Notes under the pieces: generated by a model
Seen by the model: the letters and a program-made list of their open reading frames with translations, nothing else
Told to the model about the DNA's origin: nothing
Database searches by the model: none
From: Halomonas sp. M20
GTDB taxonomy: Bacteria > Pseudomonadota > Gammaproteobacteria > Pseudomonadales > Halomonadaceae
NCBI RefSeq assembly: GCF_020622265.1
Contig: NZ_JACNMQ010000004.1
Span: forward strand, 310,001 to 374,000
Reading direction: 5' to 3'
Length of the DNA: 64,000 nt
Program-made: the position numbers and the translations under genes
Shown: piece by piece, positions 16,800 through 25,600 of the stretch
How positions within the stretch are numbered: the stretch's first letter is position 1
Layout of the letters: each line of letters starts with the position of its first letter

Positions 16800-17861
16800 G
16801 TGCTGACATTTCACTCGGAAGATACCAAGAAGCGCCGTGCCAAGACCGAACTCGATGGCGGCAGGCTCGTGACGCCTTACGAATGCCCGGAGCGAGTCGA
16901 TATCGTCATCGATCGTGTGCGAAAGGTTGGTCTGGGCGAGATCCGCGCGCCCGAGGCTTACGGGCTCGACCCGGTACTTGCGGTTCATGATCGCGGCTAT
17001 ATCGCGTTCCTCGAACGTGCCTGGGAAGAATGGGTCGCGGCGGGTCATACCGGCGAACCCCTTCCCTTGGCTTGGCCTACCCGGCGCATGGATAGCGGCA
17101 GGATTCCGGACAATATCGAAGGCAAGATCGGCTACTACGCGCTGACCACGGATACATCTCTCTGCCCCAACACCTTTGCCGCCGCCCAGACCAGCAAGGA
17201 CATTGCCCTCTCGGCGTTGGATTACGTCATCACTACCAGCGAGCCCGCCTTTGGTCTGTGCCGCCCGCCGGGGCATCATGCCGCTATCGACCAATACGGC
17301 GGTTACTGTTTCTTCAACAACGCGGCTATCACCGCGCAACACGCCTTGAACGGTGGCATGCGCAAGGTCGCGATCCTGGATGTGGATTTCCATCACGGCA
17401 ATGGCACCCAGGACATCTTCTACGAACGCGACGATGTGCTATTCCTTTCGCTGCACGGCGATCCGCGCCAGGAATTTCCTTATTTTCTTGGTTTCGACGA
17501 CGAGATCGGGCGCGGTAAAGGAGAAGGCTTCAACGTCAACTATCCTCTACCCAGCGGCACCGACTACGCCACTTGGGCAAGCGCACTGGATGACGCCATT
17601 GCCCGCATGAAAGACTACCAGCCGGAACTGCTGATCGTTTCGCTTGGCGTCGATACGTTCGAGAACGATCCGATCAGCTCATTCAAGCTGAAGAGCGGCG
17701 ACTATCTCGACTGCGGGCGGCGTTTGAAAGCGTTGGGGCTTCCTACCCTCTTTCTGCTCGAAGGAGGCTATGCGGTGGAAGAGATCGGTATCAATGTCGT
17801 GAACGTATTGACCGGCTTCGAAAATGCCCAAACTAGCGGCGATGCAGCGACCTCAATTTAA
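16800..17861 (+). CDS. Histone-deacetylase-family amidohydrolase (acetylpolyamine deacetylase-like)
   Basis: Zinc hydrolase of 353 residues from the HDAC/AcuC/AphA family. The catalytic pair is in RPPGHHA (about His159-His160), and zinc ligands are in LDVDFHHGNG (Asp196, His198) and LGVDTFENDP (about Asp285). Bacterial members with 340-350 residues remove acetyl groups from acetylated polyamines. Translation starts at GTG 16800, backed by AAGGAAAG. It follows the second oxidase by 44 bases. Together the unit would deacetylate N-acetylpolyamines and oxidise the freed amines. The alternative is a protein or small-amide deacetylase, but the neighbours favour polyamines. Confidence 0.88.
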   Translation: MLTFHSEDTKKRRAKTELDGGRLVTPYECPERVDIVIDRVRKVGLGEIRAPEAYGLDPVLAVHDRGYIAFLERAWEEWVAAGHTGEPLPLAWPTRRMDSGRIPDNIEGKIGYYALTTDTSLCPNTFAAAQTSKDIALSALDYVITTSEPAFGLCRPPGHHAAIDQYGGYCFFNNAAITAQHALNGGMRKVAILDVDFHHGNGTQDIFYERDDVLFLSLHGDPRQEFPYFLGFDDEIGRGKGEGFNVNYPLPSGTDYATWASALDDAIARMKDYQPELLIVSLGVDTFENDPISSFKLKSGDYLDCGRRLKALGLPTLFLLEGGYAVEEIGINVVNVLTGFENAQTSGDAATSI

Positions 17862-17976
17862 TTGGCCAATAGCTGCCAACGGGTTCCGCTTTTTACTGAA
17901 CATCTTTGGCTGTGCCATTGGTCTCAAGGTGTTACATGGAAGTCGCGGTAAAGACCCGACATGGAGGATGGGCATT

Positions 17977-18285
17977 ATGCAATTACGTAGTACTCTTTTT
18001 ATCGGTACGTTGGGTGTTGCGCTGTTCGCTGCGTCTGCGGCTCTAGCTCAGGACTCACAGGATCAGGGCCAGAAGCTGGTCGAGCAGTGCCATCAGAAAG
18101 CATTGAAAGCACGTGAGGGCGAGGAACTACGCAACAATCCGATGAGTGAAACCAACGCCTCCGATTACGAATCAGGCGAAGAGTTCCAGCTGAAGATCAA
18201 CTTCGTGGGTCATGGCAACAGTTTTTACAATGTGACCTGTCAGGTAGACAAGCAAGGCAATGTGACTCACGAAAAGACCGCATAA
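17977..18285 (+). CDS. Small secreted protein of unknown function
   Basis: Exported protein of 102 residues. The N-terminus MQLRSTLFIGTLGVALFAAS followed by AALAQDS is a standard Sec signal peptide with AXA cleavage after about residue 25. The mature part is acidic, has two Cys (EQCHQ and VTCQV) that could form a disulfide, and ends with GNVTHEKTA. The long open frame from 17824 overlaps the deacetylase gene and is not needed; GGAGG at 17963-17967 fits the ATG at 17977, and another ATG at 17968 is too close to it. I do not recognise a family. A strong terminator follows. Confidence 0.7.
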   Translation: MQLRSTLFIGTLGVALFAASAALAQDSQDQGQKLVEQCHQKALKAREGEELRNNPMSETNASDYESGEEFQLKINFVGHGNSFYNVTCQVDKQGNVTHEKTA

Positions 18286-18321
18286 ACCGGTCAACCCAAG
18301 AGCTGAACCCACAGCTACGAC

Positions 18322-18355
18322 AAACGGCCTCGATGAGGCCGTTTTCTACTTTTTA
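18322..18355 (+). terminator. Rho-independent terminator
   Basis: A perfect 10-bp stem (AAACGGCCTC / GAGGCCGTTT, 18322-18331 with 18335-18344) with a three-base loop is followed by a T-rich run (TCTACTTTTT). It lies 37 bases after the small secreted protein gene and before the end of the convergent 655-residue gene, so it could serve both directions. Confidence 0.8.
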
Positions 18356-18396
18356 AGATTCATTTTCTTGCATTCATGCAACCAGTGGTTAACTTC

Positions 18397-20364
18397 TCAA
18401 TAATCTGCTGCCCAGCTCCCCCGCCCCAGTTCAACGACACGCGCCACATCGTCATCCGGCACTGCGGCTGAATCATCGAATTCCAGCGGATCGTAATGGA
18501 ACACGAAAAGTCGTGAAGCGAACTCGGCAAAAGGGAGTGAAGCTTCGCCGTGGCGCTCAGCGTTACCCTGAGTGGCACAGACAATGCCTTGGCCCCAGTC
18601 CTGACCGCTATCATTGTTGGGATTGAAGAAGTAGACCCGCATTTCGTTGTTGGCATCCAGCGCTACCCGCAGCAGGGTAATGGCGTGCCGGCCTACCAGG
18701 CGCGCCGCGCTGTCTGTAACAACGATGCCGGCGGGCTGCGGATGAATCAGCGGCATGTTGCCGTTGTAGAAAGGGTGATAGCAGGCGTAGAAATGACGAA
18801 TGAACCCATCGTAGTCCTCGATCTCCCCGGTGTGTATGTCCGCTATCACACGAAAGCCCTGGCCCACCCACCAGCCGTAGAACTCAGGATTGATCCAGCG
18901 ATGCAGGTCATCGTCGCGCTCACCGCACAACCGTCCCATTTCCATGTAGAGACGGTCGAGGTGCGGTATCAACACCACGGAAACCGGATCCACGTCCAGA
19001 GGCGGTTCCTTGGCAAGGCCAGGCTCTAGATCCCTTGACGAGATGCGCTCCCCCTCGAAACGGCTCAGCACCTCGTCATCCCGAGCCGCCCAGGCCACCA
19101 GCTGCAGAAGATAATCTCCGACGTTGTCCGCCCACATGGAAAGACCGATCACCGACTGACAGGTCGGGTTATTGCCCTGCCCGACACCCAAAGGCTGTCC
19201 CAACAGACTCAGCACACCGGCGAGCAGGAATACCCTTGGCTCCTGCGTTTCACCAAAGATACGCCGCAGCGTCTCAGCGGTGTCGTTTGATAGCGTAAGG
19301 CGGATCTGACGCCAAAGACCGGAAGCGATGGGTGCTGAGAAAAGCGCACCGCGCTCGAGCAACATAGCGAGTCCATAGACTGCTTGACTGGTTTCCGGGA
19401 AGACAGCTTCATTGATCAACGTATGCACCAGCTGTCGATAGCATTGCAGCGCATCGTTACCGGTCATGCTCAGTCCCAGCGCCTGTGGTATCAGATCGTC
19501 TCGACAATCCTGTAGATGACGCAGAAGCACGGGATGATAAGGCGATACTAGCCCTGTATCATGCATTGCTCGGGCGAACCCGGTGGCTTCTTCCACGAGT
19601 GTATTCTCATCCATTGTCGTCAGGCGCTGTTTATAGATATCCAGCCCTGGATCTTCGCGACAACCCGGCGTCGGGCCGAACAGCGCACGTACCAGACGCG
19701 CCGCGCCAACCGTTCCCGTAGTCTCGATTGCAGGATCATAAAGACACTTGGCGATCTGACTGATCATCTGCTTGATGCTATCTGTCTGTAGTGGACGCTG
19801 AGCCAGCAGACGCTGAATCTCATCAACGAGACTTTCGAGAATGCTCTCGTAGCCCAGGTGTGCAAGCAGATATTGATACAGGGTCTGCACGATCTGACCC
19901 AGATTCTCAGGGCGCTCCCGATCGGCCTCGCTCATGGGCCCTGCAAGAAGATCAAGATTCAGCGCCATGACCTGAGTCAGAAAATTGCGCGCCTGCTCCG
20001 CAGAAATGCCCGAATGAAAATAGTCGCCCGCAGTCACGGCCAGCAGACGAATCTCGCTGAGCGCTTCGATAGTGGTGATATCCGGCTTTCCTTCCCGTAG
20101 GGAACGTACCGCCAAAGCAGGTTGCAAAATAGCAGGACGCGCCCAATCCCTGCCGCTGAACACACCCGCCGCCTCTATCGTCATCACCCGCGCATACAGC
20201 GCATCGAGCCCACCCGGAAAAGCTATCACGGTTCTGGCCGAGGACAGCACTTCATCAGTGGGCGCCTTTGAATCGGTTTGCCGGCGCTGCGCCAAACGCT
20301 CCAGTGTGGCGTCAAAAACATGAATCGATGAATCCAGCGTTTCATTGGTAGCGTCGAGACTCAT
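18397..20364 (-). CDS. Large conserved-looking protein of unknown function, possible Cys-peptidase-like C-terminal domain
   Basis: Protein of 655 residues that I cannot assign to a named family. Residues 1-330 are helical, with no signal peptide or membrane segment. The C-terminal half has features of a papain-like fold: a cysteine at the start of a predicted helix (NNPTCQSVIGLSMWA, Cys402), a histidine in a strand (VGRHAITLLRVALD, His560) and an Asn in the next strand (VYFFNPNNDSG, Asn581). The order Cys-His-Asn and their surroundings suit a cysteine peptidase or transglutaminase-like enzyme; this is inference. The ATG has an AGGGAG site. It is divergent from the patatin at 20646, with 281 bases between. 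It could be non-catalytic. Confidence 0.7.
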   Translation of the reverse strand: MSLDATNETLDSSIHVFDATLERLAQRRQTDSKAPTDEVLSSARTVIAFPGGLDALYARVMTIEAAGVFSGRDWARPAILQPALAVRSLREGKPDITTIEALSEIRLLAVTAGDYFHSGISAEQARNFLTQVMALNLDLLAGPMSEADRERPENLGQIVQTLYQYLLAHLGYESILESLVDEIQRLLAQRPLQTDSIKQMISQIAKCLYDPAIETTGTVGAARLVRALFGPTPGCREDPGLDIYKQRLTTMDENTLVEEATGFARAMHDTGLVSPYHPVLLRHLQDCRDDLIPQALGLSMTGNDALQCYRQLVHTLINEAVFPETSQAVYGLAMLLERGALFSAPIASGLWRQIRLTLSNDTAETLRRIFGETQEPRVFLLAGVLSLLGQPLGVGQGNNPTCQSVIGLSMWADNVGDYLLQLVAWAARDDEVLSRFEGERISSRDLEPGLAKEPPLDVDPVSVVLIPHLDRLYMEMGRLCGERDDDLHRWINPEFYGWWVGQGFRVIADIHTGEIEDYDGFIRHFYACYHPFYNGNMPLIHPQPAGIVVTDSAARLVGRHAITLLRVALDANNEMRVYFFNPNNDSGQDWGQGIVCATQGNAERHGEASLPFAEFASRLFVFHYDPLEFDDSAAVPDDDVARVVELGRGSWAADY

Positions 20365-20645
20365 AGCGAACTCCCTATCTGCTATAGCGAAAATATGCTT
20401 TCGCTGGGTTCACTAGCGCGCGAAAGCATGACCGTGAAGCGTGGCATGCTCGATGACATTCATGCACGTTATTATTGCTCCACACTTGAAAATGGCCTCG
20501 GGGATAGATTTACCAGGGCAAATATTTTATTGCTTTTCTTGCCTCGACCAACGACGCCCCTTGTCGCGATCACCAGCAATCGGCGTTATGCTGCGACTTA
20601 TTGCAACGCACAATTATCGGGCGAGTTACCGCCTATAGGAGAACG

Positions 20646-21662
20646 ATGAGTCAGGTCAAGGCGATCAATTTGGCCCTGCAGGGTGGCGGCGCTCATGGCG
20701 CCTTTACCTGGGGGGTACTCGATTATCTATTGGAGAGCCCTCGGGTAAGAATCGAGGGTATCAGCGGCACCAGCGCCGGGGCCATGAATGCCGTCATCGC
20801 TGCCGATGGATTGCTGGAAGGCGATGAGGATCATGCTCGCCAGGAGCTCGAAAACTTCTGGTCCGCGGTAAGCAAGGCTGCCGTACTCAGCCCCATTCGA
20901 CGTACGCCGTTGGATATGTGGATGGGCAACTGGAGCCTGAACTACTCCCCAGGCTATCTTGCCTTCGACCTTTTCAGTCGCGTGATTTCGCCCTATCAGT
21001 TCAATCCTCTGGGTATCAATCCGCTGCGGGACATCATTGCCGAGCGGGTAAATTTCGAGCGAGTACGGGCGTGTCAGTATCTCAAGCTCTTCGTCTGCGC
21101 CACCAACGTCCGTTCCGGCAAGCAGCAGGTCTTTCGCCGAGAGGAAATGACGCCAGATATGGTGATGGCCTCCGCCTGCCTGCCTTTTTTGTACAAGGCG
21201 GTGGAAATCGATGGCGAAGCTTACTGGGACGGAGGCTACATGGGCAATCCGGCGCTGTTCCCGTTGATGGAGGAGTGCGATTCAAGGGATATCGCCATCG
21301 TGCAGATCAACCCGATCTATCGTGACAAGATACCGCGCAGCGCAGCGGCAATCCTCAATCGCATGAACGAGATCACCTTCAACGCCTCCTTGATCAAGGA
21401 AGTGCGTACCATCGCCATGCTCAAGCGTCAGATCGAGGCCAGCGGCGTCGATATGACCTGCTATCGCGACACGCATTTTCATCGCATCGATGCTGACGAC
21501 TCCCTGCAACGACTGTCCGTCTCGAGCAAGCTCAATGCGGAGTGGGCATTTCTGACTCATTTGCGAAATCAGGGCCGACGTACCGCTGCCCGTTGGCTCG
21601 AGGAGAATTTTTCAGCCCTTGGCGAGCGCTCGACGCTGGATACCGATTCGGTATATATGTAA
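20646..21662 (+). CDS. Patatin-like phospholipase family protein
   Basis: Predicted lipid acyl hydrolase of 338 residues. Oxyanion motif GGGAHG at residues 13-18, nucleophile elbow GTSAG at 41-45 (Ser43), and the catalytic aspartate in YWDGGYMGNP at about residue 199. It is soluble, without a signal peptide. It is a close paralogue of the gene at 23288-24343, and both flank phoH. In PHA-accumulating bacteria patatin-like proteins of this subgroup have been proposed as granule-associated hydrolases; nothing here proves that. The ATG at 20646 follows AGGAG and is preferred to an upstream start 15 codons earlier. A 13-base sequence upstream is shared with the paralogue. Confidence 0.88.
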   Translation: MSQVKAINLALQGGGAHGAFTWGVLDYLLESPRVRIEGISGTSAGAMNAVIAADGLLEGDEDHARQELENFWSAVSKAAVLSPIRRTPLDMWMGNWSLNYSPGYLAFDLFSRVISPYQFNPLGINPLRDIIAERVNFERVRACQYLKLFVCATNVRSGKQQVFRREEMTPDMVMASACLPFLYKAVEIDGEAYWDGGYMGNPALFPLMEECDSRDIAIVQINPIYRDKIPRSAAAILNRMNEITFNASLIKEVRTIAMLKRQIEASGVDMTCYRDTHFHRIDADDSLQRLSVSSKLNAEWAFLTHLRNQGRRTAARWLEENFSALGERSTLDTDSVYM

Positions 21663-21848
21663 ACGTGGAATGACACTATTGGCATTCCCGTTGTCAAACG
21701 TCCATGTTGAAATCTATGTAAAAAGCCACTCAAGGAGCCCATCGATCTTGTAGTCAGGAAAACGACGCCGAAAAGCAAGCGACATCAATGTGATAGTCAT
21801 TGTGGTTGGCGTCGTTCATCGCCGTTACTTTCAGGAGTGCCTACGCCG

Positions 21849-23261
21849 ATGGTTCGAATCGACAAGAAAGTCACCCGCCTTTACGTACTCGATACCAACG
21901 TTCTAATCCACGACCCCGCTGCGCTTTATCATTTCGAAGAACACGATGTGGTCATCCCCATGACCGTGCTGGAGGAGCTCGACAAACTCAAGAATGGCGT
22001 GCGCGACATCGCGCGTACCGCCCGCCAGGTCAGTCGCACCCTGTCGGAACTCACCAATGCCGTCTGCTTCGATGAAATCCAGCAAGGCATTCCCCTGGTC
22101 AACGCGGTTAGCCAAGGGGGGCGCCTGCGCTTTCTGTGCTATAGCGATCTGCAACCTCTCGATCACCTGGAAGACAACCCTGACAATCGCATTCTGGCGG
22201 AGACCTGTCGCCTGCGAGATGAACGTCCGGACGCTTCCGTCATTCTGATCACCAAGGATATCAATCTACGGGTCAAGGCAGCGGCCTTGAACGTACCAGT
22301 GGAGGATTATCGTAACGATCGGGTATTCAGTGACAGCGATGTAATGATCGGGGGGGTCAAGGTCTACACCGTGGCCGGCAAGGACGGTGCGGGCCTATGG
22401 GAATCCCTCAATGTCGAGGTCAATGTCGAGCGCGTCGATCACCACCTCTTCTACCATCTCAGTGGCGAGATGCCCCCTGATTGGCACATCGGCATGCTGG
22501 TTTCGGATAGCGACAACGGTGCAGATTTCGAAGCCATCGTGCGGGATCTCACACCGACGAGTGCCAGGCTGCAGCTGTTGACCAACTACCGCCATCATGG
22601 GGGTGTATGGGGAGTGCATGCTCACGACAGCCGCCAGAATTTCACCCTCAACCTGCTGATGGACCCGGAGATCGATCTGGTCACCATTGCGGGCAGCGCC
22701 GGCACAGGCAAGACCTTCATGACCCTGGCCGCCGCTTTCCAGCAGAGTCTGGATACCAAACTGTTCGAACGTATCGTGTTCACTCGGGCGCCGATCCCCA
22801 TGGGAGAAGATATCGGCTTTCTGCCGGGCACCGAAGAGGAGAAGATGTCGCCCTGGATGGGGGCGTTCCACGACAACATGGACAATCTGCTGCGGGACGA
22901 AAAGGACGGCACCTCCAGCTGGAGCGAAGGCGCCACGCGTCAATTGATTGGCGCTCGGGTACAGATACGCTCCCCCACCTTCATGCGAGGACGCACCCTC
23001 AACGATACCTTTTTGATCATCGACGAGGCCCAGAACTTCACTCCGAAACAGCTCAAGTCATTGATCACTCGGGCCGGGCGCAATACCAAGATCGTCTGCC
23101 TGGGGAATGTCGGCCAGATCGACACGCCCTATCTCACTACCAACACCTGTGGCATGGCCGCGGTCGTCGAACGTTTTCGCGACTGGCCCCATGCCGGTCA
23201 TGTCACCTTGAAGAGCGTGGAGCGCTCCCGCCTAGCGCTGACAGCAGAAGAGTTGTTGTAG
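21849..23261 (+). CDS. PhoH-family protein with N-terminal PIN domain (PhoH2 type)
   Basis: Protein of 470 residues that combines a PIN RNase domain (about residues 8-140; acidic residue in YVLDTNVLIHDP, Asp15, and further acids in VLEELDKLK) with a PhoH ATPase/helicase domain (about 240-465; Walker A AGSAGTGKTF near residue 282, Walker B FLIIDEAQNFTP). This architecture, PhoH2, is an RNA-unwinding and sequence-specific RNase in mycobacteria, sometimes used as a toxin. No small antitoxin frame is evident before it. An upstream GTG overlaps the AGGAG site, so the ATG at 21849 is taken as start. It lies between two patatin paralogues, 186 bases after the first. Confidence 0.92.
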   Translation: MVRIDKKVTRLYVLDTNVLIHDPAALYHFEEHDVVIPMTVLEELDKLKNGVRDIARTARQVSRTLSELTNAVCFDEIQQGIPLVNAVSQGGRLRFLCYSDLQPLDHLEDNPDNRILAETCRLRDERPDASVILITKDINLRVKAAALNVPVEDYRNDRVFSDSDVMIGGVKVYTVAGKDGAGLWESLNVEVNVERVDHHLFYHLSGEMPPDWHIGMLVSDSDNGADFEAIVRDLTPTSARLQLLTNYRHHGGVWGVHAHDSRQNFTLNLLMDPEIDLVTIAGSAGTGKTFMTLAAAFQQSLDTKLFERIVFTRAPIPMGEDIGFLPGTEEEKMSPWMGAFHDNMDNLLRDEKDGTSSWSEGATRQLIGARVQIRSPTFMRGRTLNDTFLIIDEAQNFTPKQLKSLITRAGRNTKIVCLGNVGQIDTPYLTTNTCGMAAVVERFRDWPHAGHVTLKSVERSRLALTAEELL

Positions 23262-23266
23262 CCTAT

Positions 23267-23310
23267 GAGCGGCTCAAGTGAAGCTATTCACGTAAAGAGC
23301 CGCTCTATTT
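23267..23310. terminator. Nested stem-loop at convergent gene ends
   Basis: GAGCGGCTC (23267-23275) pairs perfectly with GAGCCGCTC (23297-23305), and a second stem GTGAA/TTCAC (23278-23282 with 23287-23291) sits inside. It starts six bases after the phoH stop and reaches into the last codons of the convergent patatin gene. The trailing T run is short (TATTT), so it may act as a bidirectional terminator or mRNA-stabilising hairpin. Confidence 0.6.
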
Positions 23311-24343
23311 GCACCGAGGCCTGGCGCCCGACCGAAGGACCCTTGTCGGCAAGCCAGCGTTCAGCCCTATTTCGGCCGAGATCATGCAAATGATTGATGA
23401 AACCATCGGACGCATTGAGCTTGCTGATGCCATTCATATCGGCAAGATCGTCGGCCTCGACGAGATGAAATCGCAGCCGCTCCAGCAGACGTTCGAGGCG
23501 CCCTCGAGGCAGCCAGGCACGGGCCGACGAGGCACCGATGTAGTGGCGAGCCTGACAGATAGTGCGCATCTCCCGCAGAAAGCTGGAAGAAAACCCTAGA
23601 TCCATGCTACGACTGGCAATTCCCTTGGCACTGCGGGGAAGCGCCTCGGGCTCGAGAGAATTCAGCAAGATCAATAGGATATCCTGCGTCTTGCAATTGT
23701 AAATCAACGGATAAATCGCAGGATTGGCGGTGTATCCCCCATCCCAGTAGTACTCACCCTCGATCTCTACCGCCTGATGCACACTTGGGAGACAAGCGGA
23801 GGCCAGCAGTGCCTTCTCGCTGATTTCCTGGTTGCGGAACAGCTTTACCTTGCCCGTACCAACATGAGTAGCGGCGATGAAAAGCTTGAGCGGACACTCC
23901 TGTTGCAGGCGCTCAAAATCAAACTGCTCCTGCAGGATGTCCCGTAGAGGATTGATATCTAGCGGATTGAACTGATACGGCGAGAGCATCTTCGTGAATG
24001 CCTGCATCATGTGCATCGATGCGGGCATGGCAGCGTCGCCATTGGGATCGATTCGCTGTAGAAAATTCATATGAAACGGGGCGCTATTAGCAACTGCTTG
24101 CCAGAAATCTGCCAAGGATTGCCGGGCACATTCCGCACCGCCGTCCATCCATCCTTGAGCCAGAGCGACAGCATTCATCGCCCCTGCACTGGTACCACTG
24201 ACGCCCTCGATGCGCCAACCTTCCTCGAGCAAGCGATCCAGCACACCCCAGGTGTAAGCGCCGTGAGCACCGCCGCCCTGCAAGGCAAGATTGACCTCGG
24301 GAACGGACGAACCGCTCACCAAACCTGCGAGTTTCTGCCACAT
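23288..24343 (-). CDS. Patatin-like phospholipase family protein
   Basis: Predicted lipid acyl hydrolase of 351 residues, paralogous to 20646-21662. Oxyanion motif GGGAHG at about residues 23-28, nucleophile elbow GTSAG with Ser52, and the aspartate in YYWDGGYTANP. The shared segments LSPYQFNPLDINPLRDI and ASACLPS in both copies point to an old duplication around phoH. The frame extends eight codons upstream to a TTG; the ATG at 24341-24343 with GGAG seven bases before it is the better start. No signal peptide is visible. The 3' end overlaps the hairpin shared with phoH. Confidence 0.88.
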   Translation of the reverse strand: MWQKLAGLVSGSSVPEVNLALQGGGAHGAYTWGVLDRLLEEGWRIEGVSGTSAGAMNAVALAQGWMDGGAECARQSLADFWQAVANSAPFHMNFLQRIDPNGDAAMPASMHMMQAFTKMLSPYQFNPLDINPLRDILQEQFDFERLQQECPLKLFIAATHVGTGKVKLFRNQEISEKALLASACLPSVHQAVEIEGEYYWDGGYTANPAIYPLIYNCKTQDILLILLNSLEPEALPRSAKGIASRSMDLGFSSSFLREMRTICQARHYIGASSARAWLPRGRLERLLERLRFHLVEADDLADMNGISKLNASDGFINHLHDLGRNRAERWLADKGPSVGRQASVQIERLFT

Positions 24344-24573
24344 TGCGAGACTCCGCGTCGATTGCAACGTATTTGCTCAGGGTAAGCACTGTCACACCGA
24401 ACAATCTGCTGCAACGCACAATACAGGCATCAAGTGCATACGACCAAAGTCGAATTATGAAAAGAAAGAGACAGCACTACGGCTGAGAAACGAGGAATAC
24501 GCGATAACATAACGAGTGCGCCACGGCCGTAGATGCAGGCCGTGGCGCAAGACGCGTTTCTAGACGCGATGGA

Positions 24574-24855
24574 TCAGCTTTCCGATTTCTTGTCGGAATC
24601 TTTGTCAGAGCCCTTACCTAAGCCCTTATCGAAATCCTTGTTGGTTACCCGCTCGAGCAGGTTTTCCTTTTCACTCTTGGAATCGTTCTCGAGACGCTCT
24701 TCGGCTTCTCGATAAAGACACACGTAGGTATTGCAGGAAGCGCAGAACACCTTGTCATCCGGGTTCTTCTCCTGAGAGACGCGCATGAGATGGCTGTCGC
24801 AACTGGGACAAGGTTTGTCCATACGAAACTCTTCTGCAAAATCGGACACGGACAT
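24574..24855 (-). CDS. Small zinc-ribbon protein with charged tail
   Basis: Protein of 93 residues. A zinc ribbon is formed by CPSC (Cys16, Cys19) and CASC (Cys38, Cys41), with a further Cys at 46. The C-terminal 40 residues are highly charged, low-complexity and rich in Lys, Asp and Ser (GKGSDKDSDKKSES), likely disordered. The ATG has an excellent AAAGGAGG site. It stands alone between the patatin and the methyltransferase genes. I recognise no named family; nucleic acid or protein binding is a reasonable guess from the ribbon. Confidence 0.75.
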   Translation of the reverse strand: MSVSDFAEEFRMDKPCPSCDSHLMRVSQEKNPDDKVFCASCNTYVCLYREAEERLENDSKSEKENLLERVTNKDFDKGLGKGSDKDSDKKSES

Positions 24856-24962
24856 GGATAGCCTCCTTTCTTGGCCGGTCGGAATCGGTTATCAGCTTAT
24901 CTAGTGTTCGGATCAACGCCAAATTAATCAAGTAAATACCGCTTACCTGCTTTTCTACAACA

Positions 24963-25574
24963 CTACTTTCGCAATACCAAACTAAGGTTGTTGGCAGGCA
25001 TCTCGACAATACGCTCGATACGTAAGCGGTTCTCATGAGCCAAGACTTCTATATCGTTCAGATCCCGAATCCCCCAGCGCGGGTCGCGGCGGCGCAAATC
25101 CTCATCGAAGGCCGCATTGCTCTCGGCGGTATGCTGCCCATCGCGCTTGAACGGTCCGTACAAATACAGCACGCCGCCCTCTTCCAGATTTTTCCCAGCC
25201 TCTTTGAGCAACGCCTGCGCCGCTTCCCAGGGGGCGATATGAATCATGTTGATACATACCAAGGCGTCAAAATCCTCAAGTGGCCAAGGGCGAAGGGTAA
25301 CGTCCAGCTGCACCGGCTCAAGCAGGTTGTCGAGAGCCTCTGTCCTGCGCCAGGCGGCAATGGAAGCCAGCGCCTGAGGGTTCGGATCGCTGGGCTGCCA
25401 CGAAATAGCAGGCAGTTGGCGGGCAAGGTGCAGCGCATGTTCGCCGCTGCCGCTGGCGATCTCCAGCACTTTGCCCCGCTGTGGCAGCACATCGCGCAGC
25501 ACCGCCAGGATCGCATCGCGATTGCGCGCCACGGCGGGGCTGGAAAGACGTTGATCGGGCACGTTTTGAGACAC
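24963..25574 (-). CDS. DUF938 SAM-dependent methyltransferase-like protein
   Basis: Protein of 203 residues of the DUF938 family (related to METTL26). The SAM-binding glycine-rich loop is VLEIASGSGEHALHLA at about residues 36-51. The family motifs DALVCINMIHIAPWEAA and LYGPFKRDGQHTAESNAAFD follow. Its substrate is unknown. The frame is open further upstream, but that would overlap the eda gene; GTG at 25572-25574, with AAAGGTG eight bases before, gives the expected length. It is 26 bases downstream of eda and so may be cotranscribed with the zwf-pgl-eda operon. Confidence 0.85.
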   Translation of the reverse strand: MSQNVPDQRLSSPAVARNRDAILAVLRDVLPQRGKVLEIASGSGEHALHLARQLPAISWQPSDPNPQALASIAAWRRTEALDNLLEPVQLDVTLRPWPLEDFDALVCINMIHIAPWEAAQALLKEAGKNLEEGGVLYLYGPFKRDGQHTAESNAAFDEDLRRRDPRWGIRDLNDIEVLAHENRLRIERIVEMPANNLSLVLRK

Positions 25575-25600
25575 GAATACAGCACCTTTAGAACATGTTC

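Noticed and set aside
21837-21848. GTG start for phoH
   Set aside because: The GTG lies within the AGGAG ribosome site; ATG at 21849 is better placed.
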